A DNA stretch of 64,000 nucleotides from Sphingomonas albertensis (GTDB taxonomy: Bacteria; Pseudomonadota; Alphaproteobacteria; Sphingomonadales; Sphingomonadaceae), in assembly GCF_014358075.1 (NCBI RefSeq), contig NZ_JACONT010000004.1, positions 62,001-126,000 on the forward strand, in the 5' to 3' direction. The translations under genes and the position numbers were made by a program. Shown piece after piece: positions 7,920 to 16,259 of this stretch. Position 1 is the first letter of the stretch; the number at the start of each line of letters is the position of its first letter. The notes below the pieces were generated by a model. The model was not told the origin of the DNA. It worked only from the letters and a program-made list of their open reading frames with translations, and searched no databases.

Positions 7920-8728
7920 TTGACCAACAATGCCCGGAGGTCCTCGTCGCAATCGCGCGGTGGTTCCACGTGGAACAATATCTCGAATGCGACGGCCGCC
8001 TGGCCAATCAGCATTTCAAGGCCGTCGACGGTTTCGAGATCCCGCGCACGGGCCGTTTTCAGCAGACCCGTTTCGAGCGGCGAGTAGACGATGTCGTAGA
8101 CCAGCGAGTCCGGGTCGAGCGCGCCGAGGTCGATATCGAGCGGCGGCTGACCGGTCATGCCCAGCACGCTGGCGTTGACGAGCAAGCGCGAGGGCGGGGC
8201 GGCGGGGCCGATCGGCAGTGCCTGACCCTTGAGCCCGAACGCCGACAGCAACGCTGCACCCTTGATCGGATTGCGGTTGAGGATGGTCACCGGCCCGACG
8301 CCCATCCGCGACAGCGCGAACAGGATCGCGCGGGCTGCGCCGCCGGCGCCGATCACCGTGACGGGCTGGCCGGCGATATCGAGATCGTCGATCGGCGCCC
8401 AGAATCCGGCGGCATCGGTGTTGGTGCCGATGCAGTCACCCGCCTGGTTGCGGAACACGGTGTTGATCGCGCCGATCGTCCCGCGGACATTGCCGGGGTC
8501 GGAAACGTGGTCGAGCGCGGCGAGCTTGTGTGGCATCGTGATGTTGCACCCGCGCCAGGCTGGGTCGGCTTTCCGCTCAGCGAAGTATGTGGGGAGCGCG
8601 TCCGCGGTGACGTGCTCGTGGCGATATTCCGCATCGATCCCGAGCGCGTCGAGCCAGAAGCCGTGGATCAGCGGGGACTTGGACTGGGCGATCGGATCGC
8701 CGATCACTTCTGCGTAAGGGCGGGTCAT
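7916..8728 (-). CDS. aroE: Shikimate dehydrogenase
   Basis: AroE reduces 3-dehydroshikimate to shikimate with NADPH in the aromatic amino acid pathway. The 270-residue protein shows the substrate site ([18 protein letters not shown]), the catalytic lysine region (NITMPHK), GTNTDAAGF, and the Rossmann glycine motif [11 protein letters not shown]. The C-terminal codons FHVEPP coincide with a parS site. The ATG at 8728 precedes the family start ([11 protein letters not shown]) and has GGAGCCTCT upstream; a longer in-frame start at 8779 adds residues not found in the family. Confidence 0.95.
   Translation of the reverse strand: MTRPYAEVIGDPIAQSKSPLIHGFWLDALGIDAEYRHEHVTADALPTYFAERKADPAWRGCNITMPHKLAALDHVSDPGNVRGTIGAINTVFRNQAGDCIGTNTDAAGFWAPIDDLDIAGQPVTVIGAGGAARAILFALSRMGVGPVTILNRNPIKGAALLSAFGLKGQALPIGPAAPPSRLLVNASVLGMTGQPPLDIDLGALDPDSLVYDIVYSPLETGLLKTARARDLETVDGLEMLIGQAAVAFEILFHVEPPRDCDEDLRALLVK
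7962..7977. promoter_or_regulatory. parS centromere site, inside aroE
   Basis: GGTTCCACGTGGAACA matches the palindrome TGTTCCACGTGGAACA at 15 of 16 positions. It lies 2.5 kb left of the origin, within the last codons of aroE, and should bind ParB (encoded at 21.1-22.0 kb). Confidence 0.85.
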
Positions 8729-8790
8729 TAGAGGCTCCGGTGAACTCGGTTTAGTCGATGCATTTGCATAAATAGGCACACCACGCTCTT

Positions 8791-8877
8791 CCCGTCATCC
8801 CAGCGAAAGCTGGGATCTCCCCGTTTGGCGGGCGTTGTCTGCCTCGGGAGATACCCAGCGTCCGCTGAGGTGACGGA
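8791..8877. repeat. Two-armed palindromic element, family D, copy 1
   Basis: The arms CCCGTCATCCCAGCGAAAGC and its diverged reverse complement (ending TGAGGTGACGG) are about 30 bases each and enclose about 25 bases. The element lies in the 285-base gap between aroE and maf. A close relative is at 28029-28115. Confidence 0.8.
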
Positions 8878-8907
8878 CGGGGGTGCGGGCGGGGCTACAA
8901 ACCACTC

Positions 8908-9003
8908 CGTCACCCCGGACTTGTTCCGGAGTCCACCGTGCCGCGAACTCACATCTCTCGATTTTGTGGAGCCGTGGATGCCGGAACGAGCCCGGCATGA
9001 CGG
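8908..9003. repeat. Two-armed palindromic element, family D-like
   Basis: The left arm has the hairpin GTCACCCCGGACTTGTTCCG and the right arm GCCGGAACGAGCCCGGCATG, in opposite orientation. It occupies the rest of the gap before maf. This sequence type is also frequent in other sphingomonad genomes, from general knowledge. Confidence 0.75.
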
Positions 9004-9013
9004 AAGGGGGAGG

Positions 9014-9604
9014 TTACGCCGGCAGCTCACCACGTACGCGGAGGAAATCGAGAACGTTGAGCAGCGGCATGCCGAGCACGGTGAACTGGCTGCCCTCGAT
9101 CTTGGCGAACAGCTGTGCGCCCGGGCCTTCGATCCGGTAACATCCGACGCAGCCGGCAATCGCCGGCCATTCCGCATCGAGATACGTTTCGATAAACGCC
9201 TCCGACAACGGGCGGACGTGCATCTTCGCGCGCTCGACGTGCCGCCAGATCGCCTGGCCGTTCTCGGCGATCACTGCAGCGCTCCAGAGGTCGTGCCGTT
9301 TGCCGGACATCAGCCGGAGATGCGCCGCCGCATCGGCCCGGTCGACTGGCTTGTCGAGGATCGTACCGTCCTCCAGCGCGACCAGCGAGTCGCTGCCGAG
9401 AACGAGATAGCCCGGCATCCGCGCCGACACCTTCAACGCCTTCAACTCCGCCAGCGCATCGGCGAGATCGCGCGGCGACAGATCGCGCAACGCAGCCTTC
9501 GCCGCATCCTCATCGACCCCCGCAAACGTCGCCTCGAACGGCACGCCCGCCGCCGTCAGCATCGCACGACGCGACGCGCTTTGCGAGGCTAGGATCAGGC
9601 TCAT
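9014..9604 (-). CDS. maf: Maf-like nucleoside triphosphate pyrophosphatase
   Basis: Maf-family enzymes hydrolyse non-canonical or excess nucleoside triphosphates (house-cleaning) and have been linked to septum control. The 196-residue protein begins with the family signature LILASQSASRRAML and carries VLGSDSLVALEDGTILDKP (substrate Asp and Lys) and GCYRIEGPGAQLF near the C-terminus. The start overlaps the stop of ppsR (ATGA), so the two genes are translationally coupled, as in many alphaproteobacterial origin regions. Confidence 0.93.
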   Translation of the reverse strand: MSLILASQSASRRAMLTAAGVPFEATFAGVDEDAAKAALRDLSPRDLADALAELKALKVSARMPGYLVLGSDSLVALEDGTILDKPVDRADAAAHLRLMSGKRHDLWSAAVIAENGQAIWRHVERAKMHVRPLSEAFIETYLDAEWPAIAGCVGCYRIEGPGAQLFAKIEGSQFTVLGMPLLNVLDFLRVRGELPA

Positions 9605-10434
9605 GCCTCGACCTTCGCGACGTCGTCGCTCCGCCGCTGGTTACACAAGGCAATGATCGCCGCCGCGGTTTCCTCGATCGAGCGCCGCGTCACGTCGATC
9701 ACCGGCCAGCCATTGTCGGCGAACATCCGCCGCGCAAACGCGAGTTCGCGCATCACCGCCTCCTCCTCGACATAGGACGTATCCGGCTGCTGGTTGAGCG
9801 ACAGCAACCGGTTGCGCCGCACCTGGATCAGCCGGTCGGCGCTGGTCGTAAGCCCGACAATCAGCGGGTTCTTCAGGCCATAGAGGATCTTCGGCGGGGG
9901 GCTCTCGACCACGATCGGAATGTTCGCGGTCTTGTAGCCACGGTTGGCGAGATAGATCGAGGTCGGCGTTTTCGACGAGCGCGACACGCCCGCCAGGACG
10001 ATATCCGCCTCCTCCCATTCCTCCCACGCGATCCCGTCGTCGTGCGCGATCGTCCACTGGATCGCATCGACGCGCGCGAAATAGGCGGCGTCGAGCACGT
10101 GTTGACGACCGGGCCGCGCCTTGGCCTGCTGCCCCAGCAAGCCTGACAAGGCGTCATTTACAGGATCGAGCGGCGCCACGGCTGGCAGCCCCAACGCCAA
10201 GCACCGTTGCTCCAGAATCCGCCGTGTCGAGGGGTTCACCAGCGTGAAGATCACTAGTCCCGGATTCTGCGCGATCTCCTGGAGGATGCGTTCGAGATGC
10301 GCCTCGGTCCGGACCATCGGCCAGAAATGGCGGACCGTCTCGACGTCGTCATATTGCGCCAGCGCCGCCTTCGCGATGTTCTCCAGCGTCTCGCCGGTCG
10401 AATCCGACAGCAAATGAAGGTGGAGCCGCATCAT
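9601..10434 (-). CDS. ppsR: Pyruvate, phosphate/water dikinase regulatory protein (PPSR, DUF299)
   Basis: DUF299 proteins are bifunctional kinase/phosphorylases that control phosphoenolpyruvate synthase or pyruvate phosphate dikinase. The 277-residue protein starts MMRLHLHLLSDSTGETLENIA and has the nucleotide-binding loop AGVSRSSKTPTSIYLANRG and the KNPLIVGLTTSADRL segment. In Rickettsia (RP001) and Caulobacter this gene and hemE flank the chromosomal origin; the same arrangement occurs here. The paired ATG codons at 10434/10431 start the first strand; the longer in-frame start at 10524 would read into the DnaA-box region. Confidence 0.93.
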   Translation of the reverse strand: MMRLHLHLLSDSTGETLENIAKAALAQYDDVETVRHFWPMVRTEAHLERILQEIAQNPGLVIFTLVNPSTRRILEQRCLALGLPAVAPLDPVNDALSGLLGQQAKARPGRQHVLDAAYFARVDAIQWTIAHDDGIAWEEWEEADIVLAGVSRSSKTPTSIYLANRGYKTANIPIVVESPPPKILYGLKNPLIVGLTTSADRLIQVRRNRLLSLNQQPDTSYVEEEAVMRELAFARRMFADNGWPVIDVTRRSIEETAAAIIALCNQRRSDDVAKVEA

Positions 10435-10440
10435 CGGCGT

Positions 10441-10762
10441 TTTATCCCCAGCGGGCGGGTCCGTGGGCGTGAATCTGTGGATAACATGGGGAGAACGGCT
10501 AGCGTAACTCGTCCGCCTCGCCAAGCGACGGGTGTGCCGTGGATAACAGCGATTCTATCCACATGCTCGCGCACAGCCGGTGATTTTATCCACAGGCTGT
10601 GGGTAACGGGGAGACTTGAATCGAATCAGCGCGTTTGTGGCGGTGCGACAGGGTCAAGCTGTTGGCAATTCGGGGATCACCGCATAAGTCCCGGGTTCAA
10701 CCGCCCAACCACTGCAACAACCTATTTCTAGAATCTTCTTATAGTAGAAGAAGGGTGCTCCG
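10441..10762. other. Predicted chromosomal replication origin (oriC)
   Basis: The ppsR-hemE gap holds six DnaA-box-like 9-mers in 165 bases. Two are perfect TTATCCACA boxes (10476-10484 on the minus strand, 10586-10594 on the plus strand). Four have one mismatch: 10442-10450, 10538-10546, 10555-10563 and 10598-10606. To their right is an AT-rich stretch (10721-10750, CTATTTCTAGAATCTTCTTA) that could unwind, including the inverted repeat CTTCTT-ATAGT-AGAAGAAG. Five GANTC sites, the CcrM methylation target, fall at 10471, 10551, 10618, 10623 and 10731. Genes on each side point away from the region. The hemE side matches the Caulobacter origin layout. Confidence 0.88.
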
Positions 10763-11812
10763 CTGACCGATCCGACCTCCCGTTCGCCGTCCTTAAAGCC
10801 GTTGCTGGCGACCCTTCGTGGTGAGCGCCAAGCGGTCCCGCCGCTTTGGCTCATGCGGCAGGCGGGGCGGTATCTCCCCGAGTATCGTGAACTCCGCGCG
10901 GAGAAGGGCGGGTTCCTCGCGCTCGCGACCGATCCGGACGCGGCGGCCGAAGTCACGCTCCAGCCGATCCGCCGGTTCGCGTTCGACGGATCGATCCTGT
11001 TCTCGGACATCCTGATGATCCCATGGGCGCTCGGGCAGGATCTGAGCTTTGGGGTTGGCGAGGGGCCTCGGCTCGAGCCGGCGCTGGTCGATCATGCGCT
11101 CGATCGGTTGCAGCCGGTCATGGGACGGCTGGAGCCGGTCTACGGCACCGTCGCGAAGGTCGCGGCGGCATTGCCACCCGAGACGACGTTCCTGGGCTTT
11201 GCGGGGTCTCCCTGGACGGTCGCGACGTATATGGTGGCGGGGAAGGGGAGCAAGGATCAGTCGGAGACCCGCCGTTTCGCCTATCGCGACCCGGAGGCCT
11301 TCGGTGCGATCATCGATGCGATCGCCGACAACACCGTCGAATATCTCGCGCGGCAGGTGGAGGCGGGCGTCGACGTGGTGCAGCTGTTCGATAGTTGGTC
11401 TGGCTCGCTCTCACCTGCGCAGTTCGAGCGATGGGTGATCGCGCCGACCGCGTCGATCGTCGAGCGGCTCCACGCGCGCTGCCCCGGCGTGCCGATCATC
11501 GGCTTTCCGAAGGGGGCAGGGGGCAAGCTCCCGGCGTATGCGCGCGAGACGGGCGTCGATGCGATCGGGCTGGACGAGACGGTCGATCCGGTCTGGGCAC
11601 ACGCGTCGTTGCCTGCGGACATGCCGGTGCAGGGCAATCTCGATCCACTGGCGCTGATCGCCGGCGGTGCGGATCTCGACGTGGCGATCGACCGGATACT
11701 GGCGGCGTTCACGAACCGTCCCCATGTCTTCAATCTCGGCCACGGCATCCTGCCCGACACGCCCATCGCGCATGTCGAGCAGCTGATCGCCCGCGTAAGG
11801 AGCACGACATGA
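10763..11812 (+). CDS. hemE: Uroporphyrinogen decarboxylase
   Basis: HemE decarboxylates the four acetate groups of uroporphyrinogen III to give coproporphyrinogen III in heme synthesis. The family's active-site region PLWLMRQAGRYLPEYRELR, the conserved Asp in ILFSDILMIPWALG and the segment FAGSPWTVATYM are all present. The first ATG, GTG or TTG in frame is a TTG at 10802, which truncates the usual N-terminus and has no ribosome-binding site. The frame opens after a TAG at 10745, and a CTG at 10763 preceded by AAGAAGGG (10748-10755) gives LTDPTSRSPSLKPLLATLRGE, close to family N-termini. I therefore prefer CTG initiation (349 residues); 10802 is the conservative alternative. Confidence 0.93.
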   Translation: MTDPTSRSPSLKPLLATLRGERQAVPPLWLMRQAGRYLPEYRELRAEKGGFLALATDPDAAAEVTLQPIRRFAFDGSILFSDILMIPWALGQDLSFGVGEGPRLEPALVDHALDRLQPVMGRLEPVYGTVAKVAAALPPETTFLGFAGSPWTVATYMVAGKGSKDQSETRRFAYRDPEAFGAIIDAIADNTVEYLARQVEAGVDVVQLFDSWSGSLSPAQFERWVIAPTASIVERLHARCPGVPIIGFPKGAGGKLPAYARETGVDAIGLDETVDPVWAHASLPADMPVQGNLDPLALIAGGADLDVAIDRILAAFTNRPHVFNLGHGILPDTPIAHVEQLIARVRSTT

Positions 11813-12270
11813 GCGGTTTTCTTGGGCTCGCCTATGATTGGGTAAAGGCCGCGCATCTGATCTTCGTGATCTTCTGGATGGCGGGGCTGTTCATGCTGCC
11901 GCGCTATCTGGTGTATCATCAGGAGGCGCTGGCGGCCGGCAACGCGGGCGAGGCGGCGAGCTGGGTCGAGCGCGAGAGCAAGATCCGCCACATCATCCTG
12001 ACGCCGGCGATGATCGTCGTCTGGGTGCTGGGCATCGCGCTGGCGCTCAACCTGGGGCTTGCGGATGGCGCGCCGGGGTTGGGGTGGCTGCACCTCAAGC
12101 TGCTGCTGGTGTTCCTGCTGACGGGCTATCACGGCTGGACGGTCGGCTATGCGAAGAAGCTCGCCGCGGGGAAGCCGACGCTGACGGGCAAGCAGTTGCG
12201 TATGCTGAACGAGGTCCCCGCGCTGGCGGTGACGCTGATCGTCGTGCTCGCGATCGTAAAGCCGTTCTGA
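11809..12270 (+). CDS. hemJ: Protoporphyrinogen IX oxidase HemJ-type membrane protein
   Basis: The 153-residue protein is hydrophobic, with about four membrane helices (AAHLIFVIFWMAGLFMLPRY, IILTPAMIVVWVLGIALAL, LHLKLLLVFLLTGYHGW, VPALAVTLIVVLAIVKPF). It carries the HemJ/UPF0093 hallmarks, including a conserved His in KAAHLIF and the LTGYHGW histidine. HemJ oxidises protoporphyrinogen IX to protoporphyrin IX in many Proteobacteria lacking HemG and HemY. It overlaps hemE by ATGA, which supports the heme assignment. Confidence 0.9.
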   Translation: MSGFLGLAYDWVKAAHLIFVIFWMAGLFMLPRYLVYHQEALAAGNAGEAASWVERESKIRHIILTPAMIVVWVLGIALALNLGLADGAPGLGWLHLKLLLVFLLTGYHGWTVGYAKKLAAGKPTLTGKQLRMLNEVPALAVTLIVVLAIVKPF

Positions 12271-12275
12271 ATTTT

Positions 12276-12386
12276 CCCCCCTTCCTGGAAGGGAGGGGCC
12301 GGGGGTGGGTAGGCCCGCTCGAGCCCCAACGGTTCGACCAAGCGGAAACCGACCCACCCCCAACCCCTGCCTTCCCGGGGAGGGGC
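12276..12386. repeat. Two-armed palindromic element, family A, copy 2
   Basis: The left arm (CCTTCCTGGAAGGGAGGGGC, GGGGGTGGGTAGG) and the right arm (CGACCCACCCCCAACCCCTG) are mutually inverted. It lies directly after the hemJ stop and could act as a 3' end structure for hemEJ. Confidence 0.8.
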
Positions 12387-12399
12387 GGAAAGGCCCGCT

Positions 12400-12556
12400 T
12401 GACTAACCCGCCCCCCAATTCTAACCCCTTCTCCCAACACGGCCTCCTGGCGTCCTGCCCGGTCGTGGGTTCCAGCAGACTCGTCTCGCCCAGTTCCGCT
12501 TCCCAAGCGCACCGCCGACCGAGCGTTCTCCCGTTGATTGCTATCCGGAAATCCCC
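12400..12556 (+). promoter_or_regulatory. C-rich untranslated leader of rho
   Basis: The 157 bases before rho are strikingly rich in C and poor in G on the sense strand (for example CCCGCCCCCCAATTCTAACC). Such leaders can serve as rut sites through which Rho controls its own transcription in other bacteria. Autoregulation here is inferred from composition alone. Confidence 0.3.
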
Positions 12557-13813
12557 ATGCATCTCAAAGACCTGAAGAAGAAGAAACCCGCCGAGCTGGT
12601 CCAGCTGGCCGAGGAACTGGGGGTCGAGAGCGCCTCGACGCTGCGCAAGCAGGACCTGCTGTTCGCGATCCTGAAGGTGCAGGCGGACAATGGCGACCAG
12701 ATCATGGGGCTCGGCACGATCGAAGTGCTGCCCGACGGCTTCGGCTTCCTGCGCTCGCCGGAGTCGAACTATCTGGCCGGTCCCGACGACATCTACATCT
12801 CGCCGAACCAGGTCCGGAAGTTCGGGCTGCGCACCGGTGACACGGTCGAGGGCGAGATCCGTGGGCCGAAGGATGGCGAACGCTATTTTTCGCTGGTGAA
12901 GCTCACGGCCGTCAATTTCGACGACCCCGACGTCGTCCGCCACCGCGTCAATTTCGACAACCTCACGCCGCTGTATCCTGAGAGCAAGCTGACGCTCGAT
13001 CCCGCCGACCCGACCGTCAAGGACAAGTCGGCGCGCGTGATCGACATCGTCTCGCCGCAGGGCAAGGGCCAGCGCACGCTGATCGTCGCACCGCCACGCG
13101 TCGGCAAGACCGTCATGTTGCAGAACATGGCCAAGGCGATCACCGACAACCATCCCGAGGTGTTCCTGATCGTCCTGCTGATCGACGAGCGCCCCGAGGA
13201 AGTCACCGACATGCAGCGCAGCGTGAAGGGCGAGGTGGTCAGCTCGACCTTCGACGAACCCGCGCAGCGCCACGTGCAAGTCGCCGAAATGGTGATCGAA
13301 AAGGCCAAGCGCCTGGTCGAGCACAAGAAGGACGTGGTGATCCTGCTCGACTCGATCACGCGTCTCGGTCGTGCCTACAACACCGTCGTACCGTCGTCGG
13401 GCAAGGTCCTGACCGGCGGTGTCGATGCGAACGCGCTGCAGCGTCCCAAGCGCTTCTTCGGTGCCGCGCGCAACATCGAGGAGGGCGGTTCGCTGTCGAT
13501 CATCGCCACCGCGCTGATCGACACGGGCAGCCGCATGGACGAGGTGATCTTTGAGGAGTTCAAGGGCACCGGCAACTCGGAAATCGTGCTGGATCGCAAG
13601 GTCGCGGACAAGCGCATCTTCCCGGCGCTCGACGTCGGCAAGTCGGGCACGCGCAAGGAAGAGCTGCTGGTCGACAAGGCCAAGCTCAGCAAGATGTGGG
13701 TCCTGCGCCGCATCCTGATGCAGATGGGCACGATCGACGCGATGGAGTTCCTGCTCGACAAGATGAAGGATTCGAAGACCAACGAGAATTTCTTCGACAG
13801 CATGAATCAGTAA
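12557..13813 (+). CDS. rho: Transcription termination factor Rho
   Basis: Rho is the hexameric RNA helicase that ends transcription of untranslated RNA. The 418-residue protein has the N-terminal helical domain ([21 protein letters not shown]), the RNA-binding cold-shock domain ([14 protein letters not shown]), the P-loop ([15 protein letters not shown]), Walker B ([17 protein letters not shown]), and the Q and R loops characteristic of Rho ([28 protein letters not shown]). It has normal length without the long insertions seen in actinobacteria. A strong hairpin terminator follows downstream. Confidence 0.98.
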   Translation: MHLKDLKKKKPAELVQLAEELGVESASTLRKQDLLFAILKVQADNGDQIMGLGTIEVLPDGFGFLRSPESNYLAGPDDIYISPNQVRKFGLRTGDTVEGEIRGPKDGERYFSLVKLTAVNFDDPDVVRHRVNFDNLTPLYPESKLTLDPADPTVKDKSARVIDIVSPQGKGQRTLIVAPPRVGKTVMLQNMAKAITDNHPEVFLIVLLIDERPEEVTDMQRSVKGEVVSSTFDEPAQRHVQVAEMVIEKAKRLVEHKKDVVILLDSITRLGRAYNTVVPSSGKVLTGGVDANALQRPKRFFGAARNIEEGGSLSIIATALIDTGSRMDEVIFEEFKGTGNSEIVLDRKVADKRIFPALDVGKSGTRKEELLVDKAKLSKMWVLRRILMQMGTIDAMEFLLDKMKDSKTNENFFDSMNQ

Positions 13814-13920
13814 GCGGATGCGGCCTGCTGCAAGCTGCAGCAGGACTCGCACCGGTTCGGCCGGCGGGGCAGGGCCCCGACCGACGACGCGGCTTCGCCG
13901 CGGCTGACCAGAGATCCAAC

Positions 13921-13963
13921 AGCGGCACGCGAGAGCATAGCTTTCGCGTGCCGCTTTGCTATT
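13921..13963 (+). terminator. Intrinsic terminator downstream of rho
   Basis: A perfect 12-bp stem (AGCGGCACGCGA at 13921-13932, TCGCGTGCCGCT at 13944-13955) with an 11-base loop is followed by TTGCTATT. A second hairpin without a T run lies upstream (13824-13844, CCTGCTGC/GCAGCAGG). Confidence 0.7.
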
Positions 13964-14025
13964 AAACCCCCATAACCGTCACCACCGCTAGTCGCTGGTG
14001 ACCCACGTCACCGGGAGCCGAAACC

Positions 14026-14760
14026 TTGAGTATCATCGCCATGCTGGCCGCCGCCGCATCGGGAGCCGCCGGACCCGGCTCGCCGCTGGACATCTGGCAT
14101 CACGTCGTCGCCGACTTCTCCAACCTCGGTGATCCGAAGGCCCTCGCCGCGTTCGGCTCGGTCCTGATGATCGACCTCGTCCTTGCCGGCGACAACGCGA
14201 TCGTTGTCGGCGCACTCGCCGCAGGACTTCCCGCCGACCAGCGCAAGAAGGTCATCCTGATCGGCATCGGCGCGGCGCTCGTGCTGCGCATCTTCTTCGC
14301 GCTGATCGTGACGTGGCTGATGGGCATCGTCGGGCTGATCTTCGCGGGTGGCCTGCTGCTGCTGTGGGTCTGCTGGAAGTTCTGGCGCGAAATCCGCGAG
14401 GGCGCGCAGAATGCAGGGTCCGAGGAAATCGAGGGCGACGAACGCTCGGGGCTCCGGTCCTCGAAGGGTTTCGCGAGCGCAGCCTGGGCGGTTGCCGTTG
14501 CCGACGTCTCGATGAGCCTGGACAACGTCTTGGCGGTCGCCGGCGCGGCGCGCGAGCATCCCGGGATCCTCGTCATCGGCCTGCTGTTGTCGGTCGCGAT
14601 GATGGGCCTCGCCGCGAACTATATCGCGCGTATCATCAACAAGTATCGCTGGATCGCGTATATAGGTCTCGCGGTGATCCTCGTGGTCGCGGTGAAGATG
14701 ATCTACGAGGGCTGGGTCGGCACCGGCGAGACGCTCGGAATCATCTCGCTGCTGCGCTGA
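14026..14760 (+). CDS. TerC/YjbE-family integral membrane protein
   Basis: The 244-residue protein has about seven hydrophobic helices and the two TerC repeats with their acidic metal-site motifs, VLMIDLVLAGDNAIVVGALA and AVADVSMSLDNVLAVAGAA. TerC relatives such as Alx, MeeF and YceF export manganese or help metallate secreted enzymes; others are tied to tellurite resistance. The substrate here is not determinable from sequence. The frame opens with TTG at 14026, preceded by GGGAG; an ATG at 14041 is the alternative. No yybP-ykoY-like leader fits the short upstream gap. Confidence 0.88.
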   Translation: MSIIAMLAAAASGAAGPGSPLDIWHHVVADFSNLGDPKALAAFGSVLMIDLVLAGDNAIVVGALAAGLPADQRKKVILIGIGAALVLRIFFALIVTWLMGIVGLIFAGGLLLLWVCWKFWREIREGAQNAGSEEIEGDERSGLRSSKGFASAAWAVAVADVSMSLDNVLAVAGAAREHPGILVIGLLLSVAMMGLAANYIARIINKYRWIAYIGLAVILVVAVKMIYEGWVGTGETLGIISLLR

Positions 14761-14781
14761 TCGCGTTGCGGTTGGGATAAG

Positions 14782-14818
14782 AAAAGGCCTCGCCGGGATC
14801 GTCCGGTGAGGCCTTTTT
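14782..14818 (+). terminator. Intrinsic terminator of terC
   Basis: AAAAGGCCTCGCCGG (14782-14796) pairs with CCGGTGAGGCCTTTTT (14803-14818) around a six-base loop, giving a strong stem flanked by A and T runs. It may serve in both directions, although the opposing gene ends 210 bases away. Confidence 0.88.
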
Positions 14819-14861
14819 CTTGTTCGCCGTCGGCGCCCCAGTCACCCCGGAACACGTCAGC

Positions 14862-14968
14862 GACTATCCCTCTCGAGCAAGTAAGACTTGTTTCCCCGCG
14901 AAGGCGGGGACCCAGACTGGGCTCCCGCCTTCGCGGGAGAACAAGGGAAGGCATGGCACCGTACGACT
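14862..14968. repeat. Palindromic element, family E, copy 1 (long form)
   Basis: The core palindrome at 14890-14946 (CCCCGCGAAGGCGGGGACCC then CTCCCGCCTTCGCGGGAG) lies between terC and the dienelactone hydrolase gene. Similarity to the copy at 53040-53146 continues about 25 bases to each side (TATCCCTCTCGAGCAAGTAA; GGCATGGCACCGTACGAC), so the mobile unit is larger than the hairpin. Confidence 0.82.
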
Positions 14969-15031
14969 GCTGACTGGTACGTGTCCCATGGGGTATGAGC
15001 ACCGAACACATTCTTGGTGACGGGATGGGCT

Positions 15032-15733
15032 TTAGCCCAGATTCTCTGCAAAGAACTTCGCCGTCCGCTCGTCCGCGAGCTTCGCCGCGGCATCCGACCG
15101 CCGCTCGCCGAACTCGGTCGCGAAGCCGTGGTCTTCGCCCGCATAATCGTAGATCGTCACCTTCGGGTGATCGTCGAGCCCGGCATGCATCGCCGCCTGC
15201 GCAGCCTTGTCGACGAAGTGATCCTCCTCCGGCACGTGCAACAGCACCGGGTGTGCGATCGCGTGCTTCTCGCCGAGCAGCCCGTCGATCCCGACGCCGT
15301 AATAGCCGACGCTCGCATCGACGTCGGTCCGCGCCGCGGTCATGAATGCGAGCCGCCCGCCGAGGCAGTAGCCGACCACGCCGACCTTGCTGCTATCGCC
15401 GAGCTCGGCCCGCGCCGCGCGGATCGTGGCCTCGATATCTGCCACGCCCTTATCCTGATCGAACTGCCCCATTAGCTCGAGCGCGCGATCGAACTCGGGC
15501 TTGATATCCGGATCGAGCTCGATGCCGCGCTCCAGCCGCCAGAACAGGTCGGGTGCGATCGCCAGATAGCCGGCCTCGGCGAGCGTATCGCACTTGCGAC
15601 GGATCCCGGCATTCACGCCGAAGATCTCCTGGATCACGATGATCGCCGCTTTCGGCGTGCCGGCGGGGGCGGCACGGTAGGCATGGAAATCGCCGGAGCC
15701 GTCAAGCGTCGCGATGGTGGTCGTGTTCGTCAT
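15032..15733 (-). CDS. Dienelactone hydrolase family protein
   Basis: The 233-residue alpha/beta hydrolase has the dienelactone hydrolase signatures: IVIQEIFGVNAGIRRKCD with the conserved Glu, the nucleophile elbow GYCLGGRLAF with Cys in place of Ser, and the terminal histidine in AGEDHGFATEF. These enzymes hydrolyse dienelactone in chlorocatechol breakdown, but most genomic homologues have unknown ester substrates. The ATG at 15733 has a strong AAGGAGG ribosome-binding site. It overlaps the stop of ogt by four bases. Confidence 0.9.
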   Translation of the reverse strand: MTNTTTIATLDGSGDFHAYRAAPAGTPKAAIIVIQEIFGVNAGIRRKCDTLAEAGYLAIAPDLFWRLERGIELDPDIKPEFDRALELMGQFDQDKGVADIEATIRAARAELGDSSKVGVVGYCLGGRLAFMTAARTDVDASVGYYGVGIDGLLGEKHAIAHPVLLHVPEEDHFVDKAAQAAMHAGLDDHPKVTIYDYAGEDHGFATEFGERRSDAAAKLADERTAKFFAENLG

Positions 15734-16203
15734 AGCAATCCTCCTTGCGGCCGCTCGTGATCGAGCAGCCTGGATTTGGTGATCGGGCCGTTGCCCGCGG
15801 AATACGCACCGAGCGCCCCGCCGGCTCCAAGGATCCGGTGGCAAGGGACGACGATCGGAAATGGATTGCGCGCGCACGCCTGACCGATCGCGCGCGGGCT
15901 CGACCCGATCGCTTTCGCGAGCGCGCCGTAACTCGCGGTCTCGCCGTACGCGATGTCGACGATTCCCTCCCGCAGGACCGCGCCGCGCTCGGTCGGCGAG
16001 GGGGCTAGCGGCAAATCGAACGCCGTCAGTCGCCCCGCGAAATACGCTTCGAGCTGTCGGATGGCATCCCGGATCGCCGGTGCATCGCTCGCCACCGCAT
16101 CGCCCGACGCGAGGATCTCGATCGCATCGATCCGGTCCTCGGTACCGGTCACGCGGACCAATCCGATTGGCGTTGCGATCGAGGCTGCATCGCGCGCATA
16201 CAT
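15730..16203 (-). CDS. ogt: Methylated-DNA--protein-cysteine methyltransferase
   Basis: This suicide repair protein removes methyl groups from O6-methylguanine. The C-terminal DNA-binding domain shows GETASYGALAKAIGSSPRAIGQACARNP (helix-turn-helix with the Arg finger) and the active-site FPIVVPCHRIL, whose Cys accepts the methyl group. It is a short form lacking the Ada metal-binding domain. I choose the ATG at 16203 (157 residues), which has GTGGGA close upstream; the ATG at 16245 adds 14 residues and lacks a ribosome-binding site. Confidence 0.93.
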   Translation of the reverse strand: MYARDAASIATPIGLVRVTGTEDRIDAIEILASGDAVASDAPAIRDAIRQLEAYFAGRLTAFDLPLAPSPTERGAVLREGIVDIAYGETASYGALAKAIGSSPRAIGQACARNPFPIVVPCHRILGAGGALGAYSAGNGPITKSRLLDHERPQGGLL

Positions 16204-16259
16204 TCCCACGCTATGCAGCGCGCGGATGGGCGGCTCAAGCGCCATCTGGGACGCGGTAC

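Noticed and set aside
11395..11808. Longer form of HemJ starting in hemE
   Set aside because: The extra residues are a shadow of hemE; the MSGFLGLAYDW start overlaps hemE by ATGA as expected.
12095..13852. A 585-codon open frame antisense to rho
   Set aside because: Shadow of rho; no recognisable domain and no ribosome-binding site.
13964..14025. yybP-ykoY manganese riboswitch before terC
   Set aside because: The untranslated gap after the rho terminator is only about 60 bases and shows no matching conserved loop, too short for that riboswitch.
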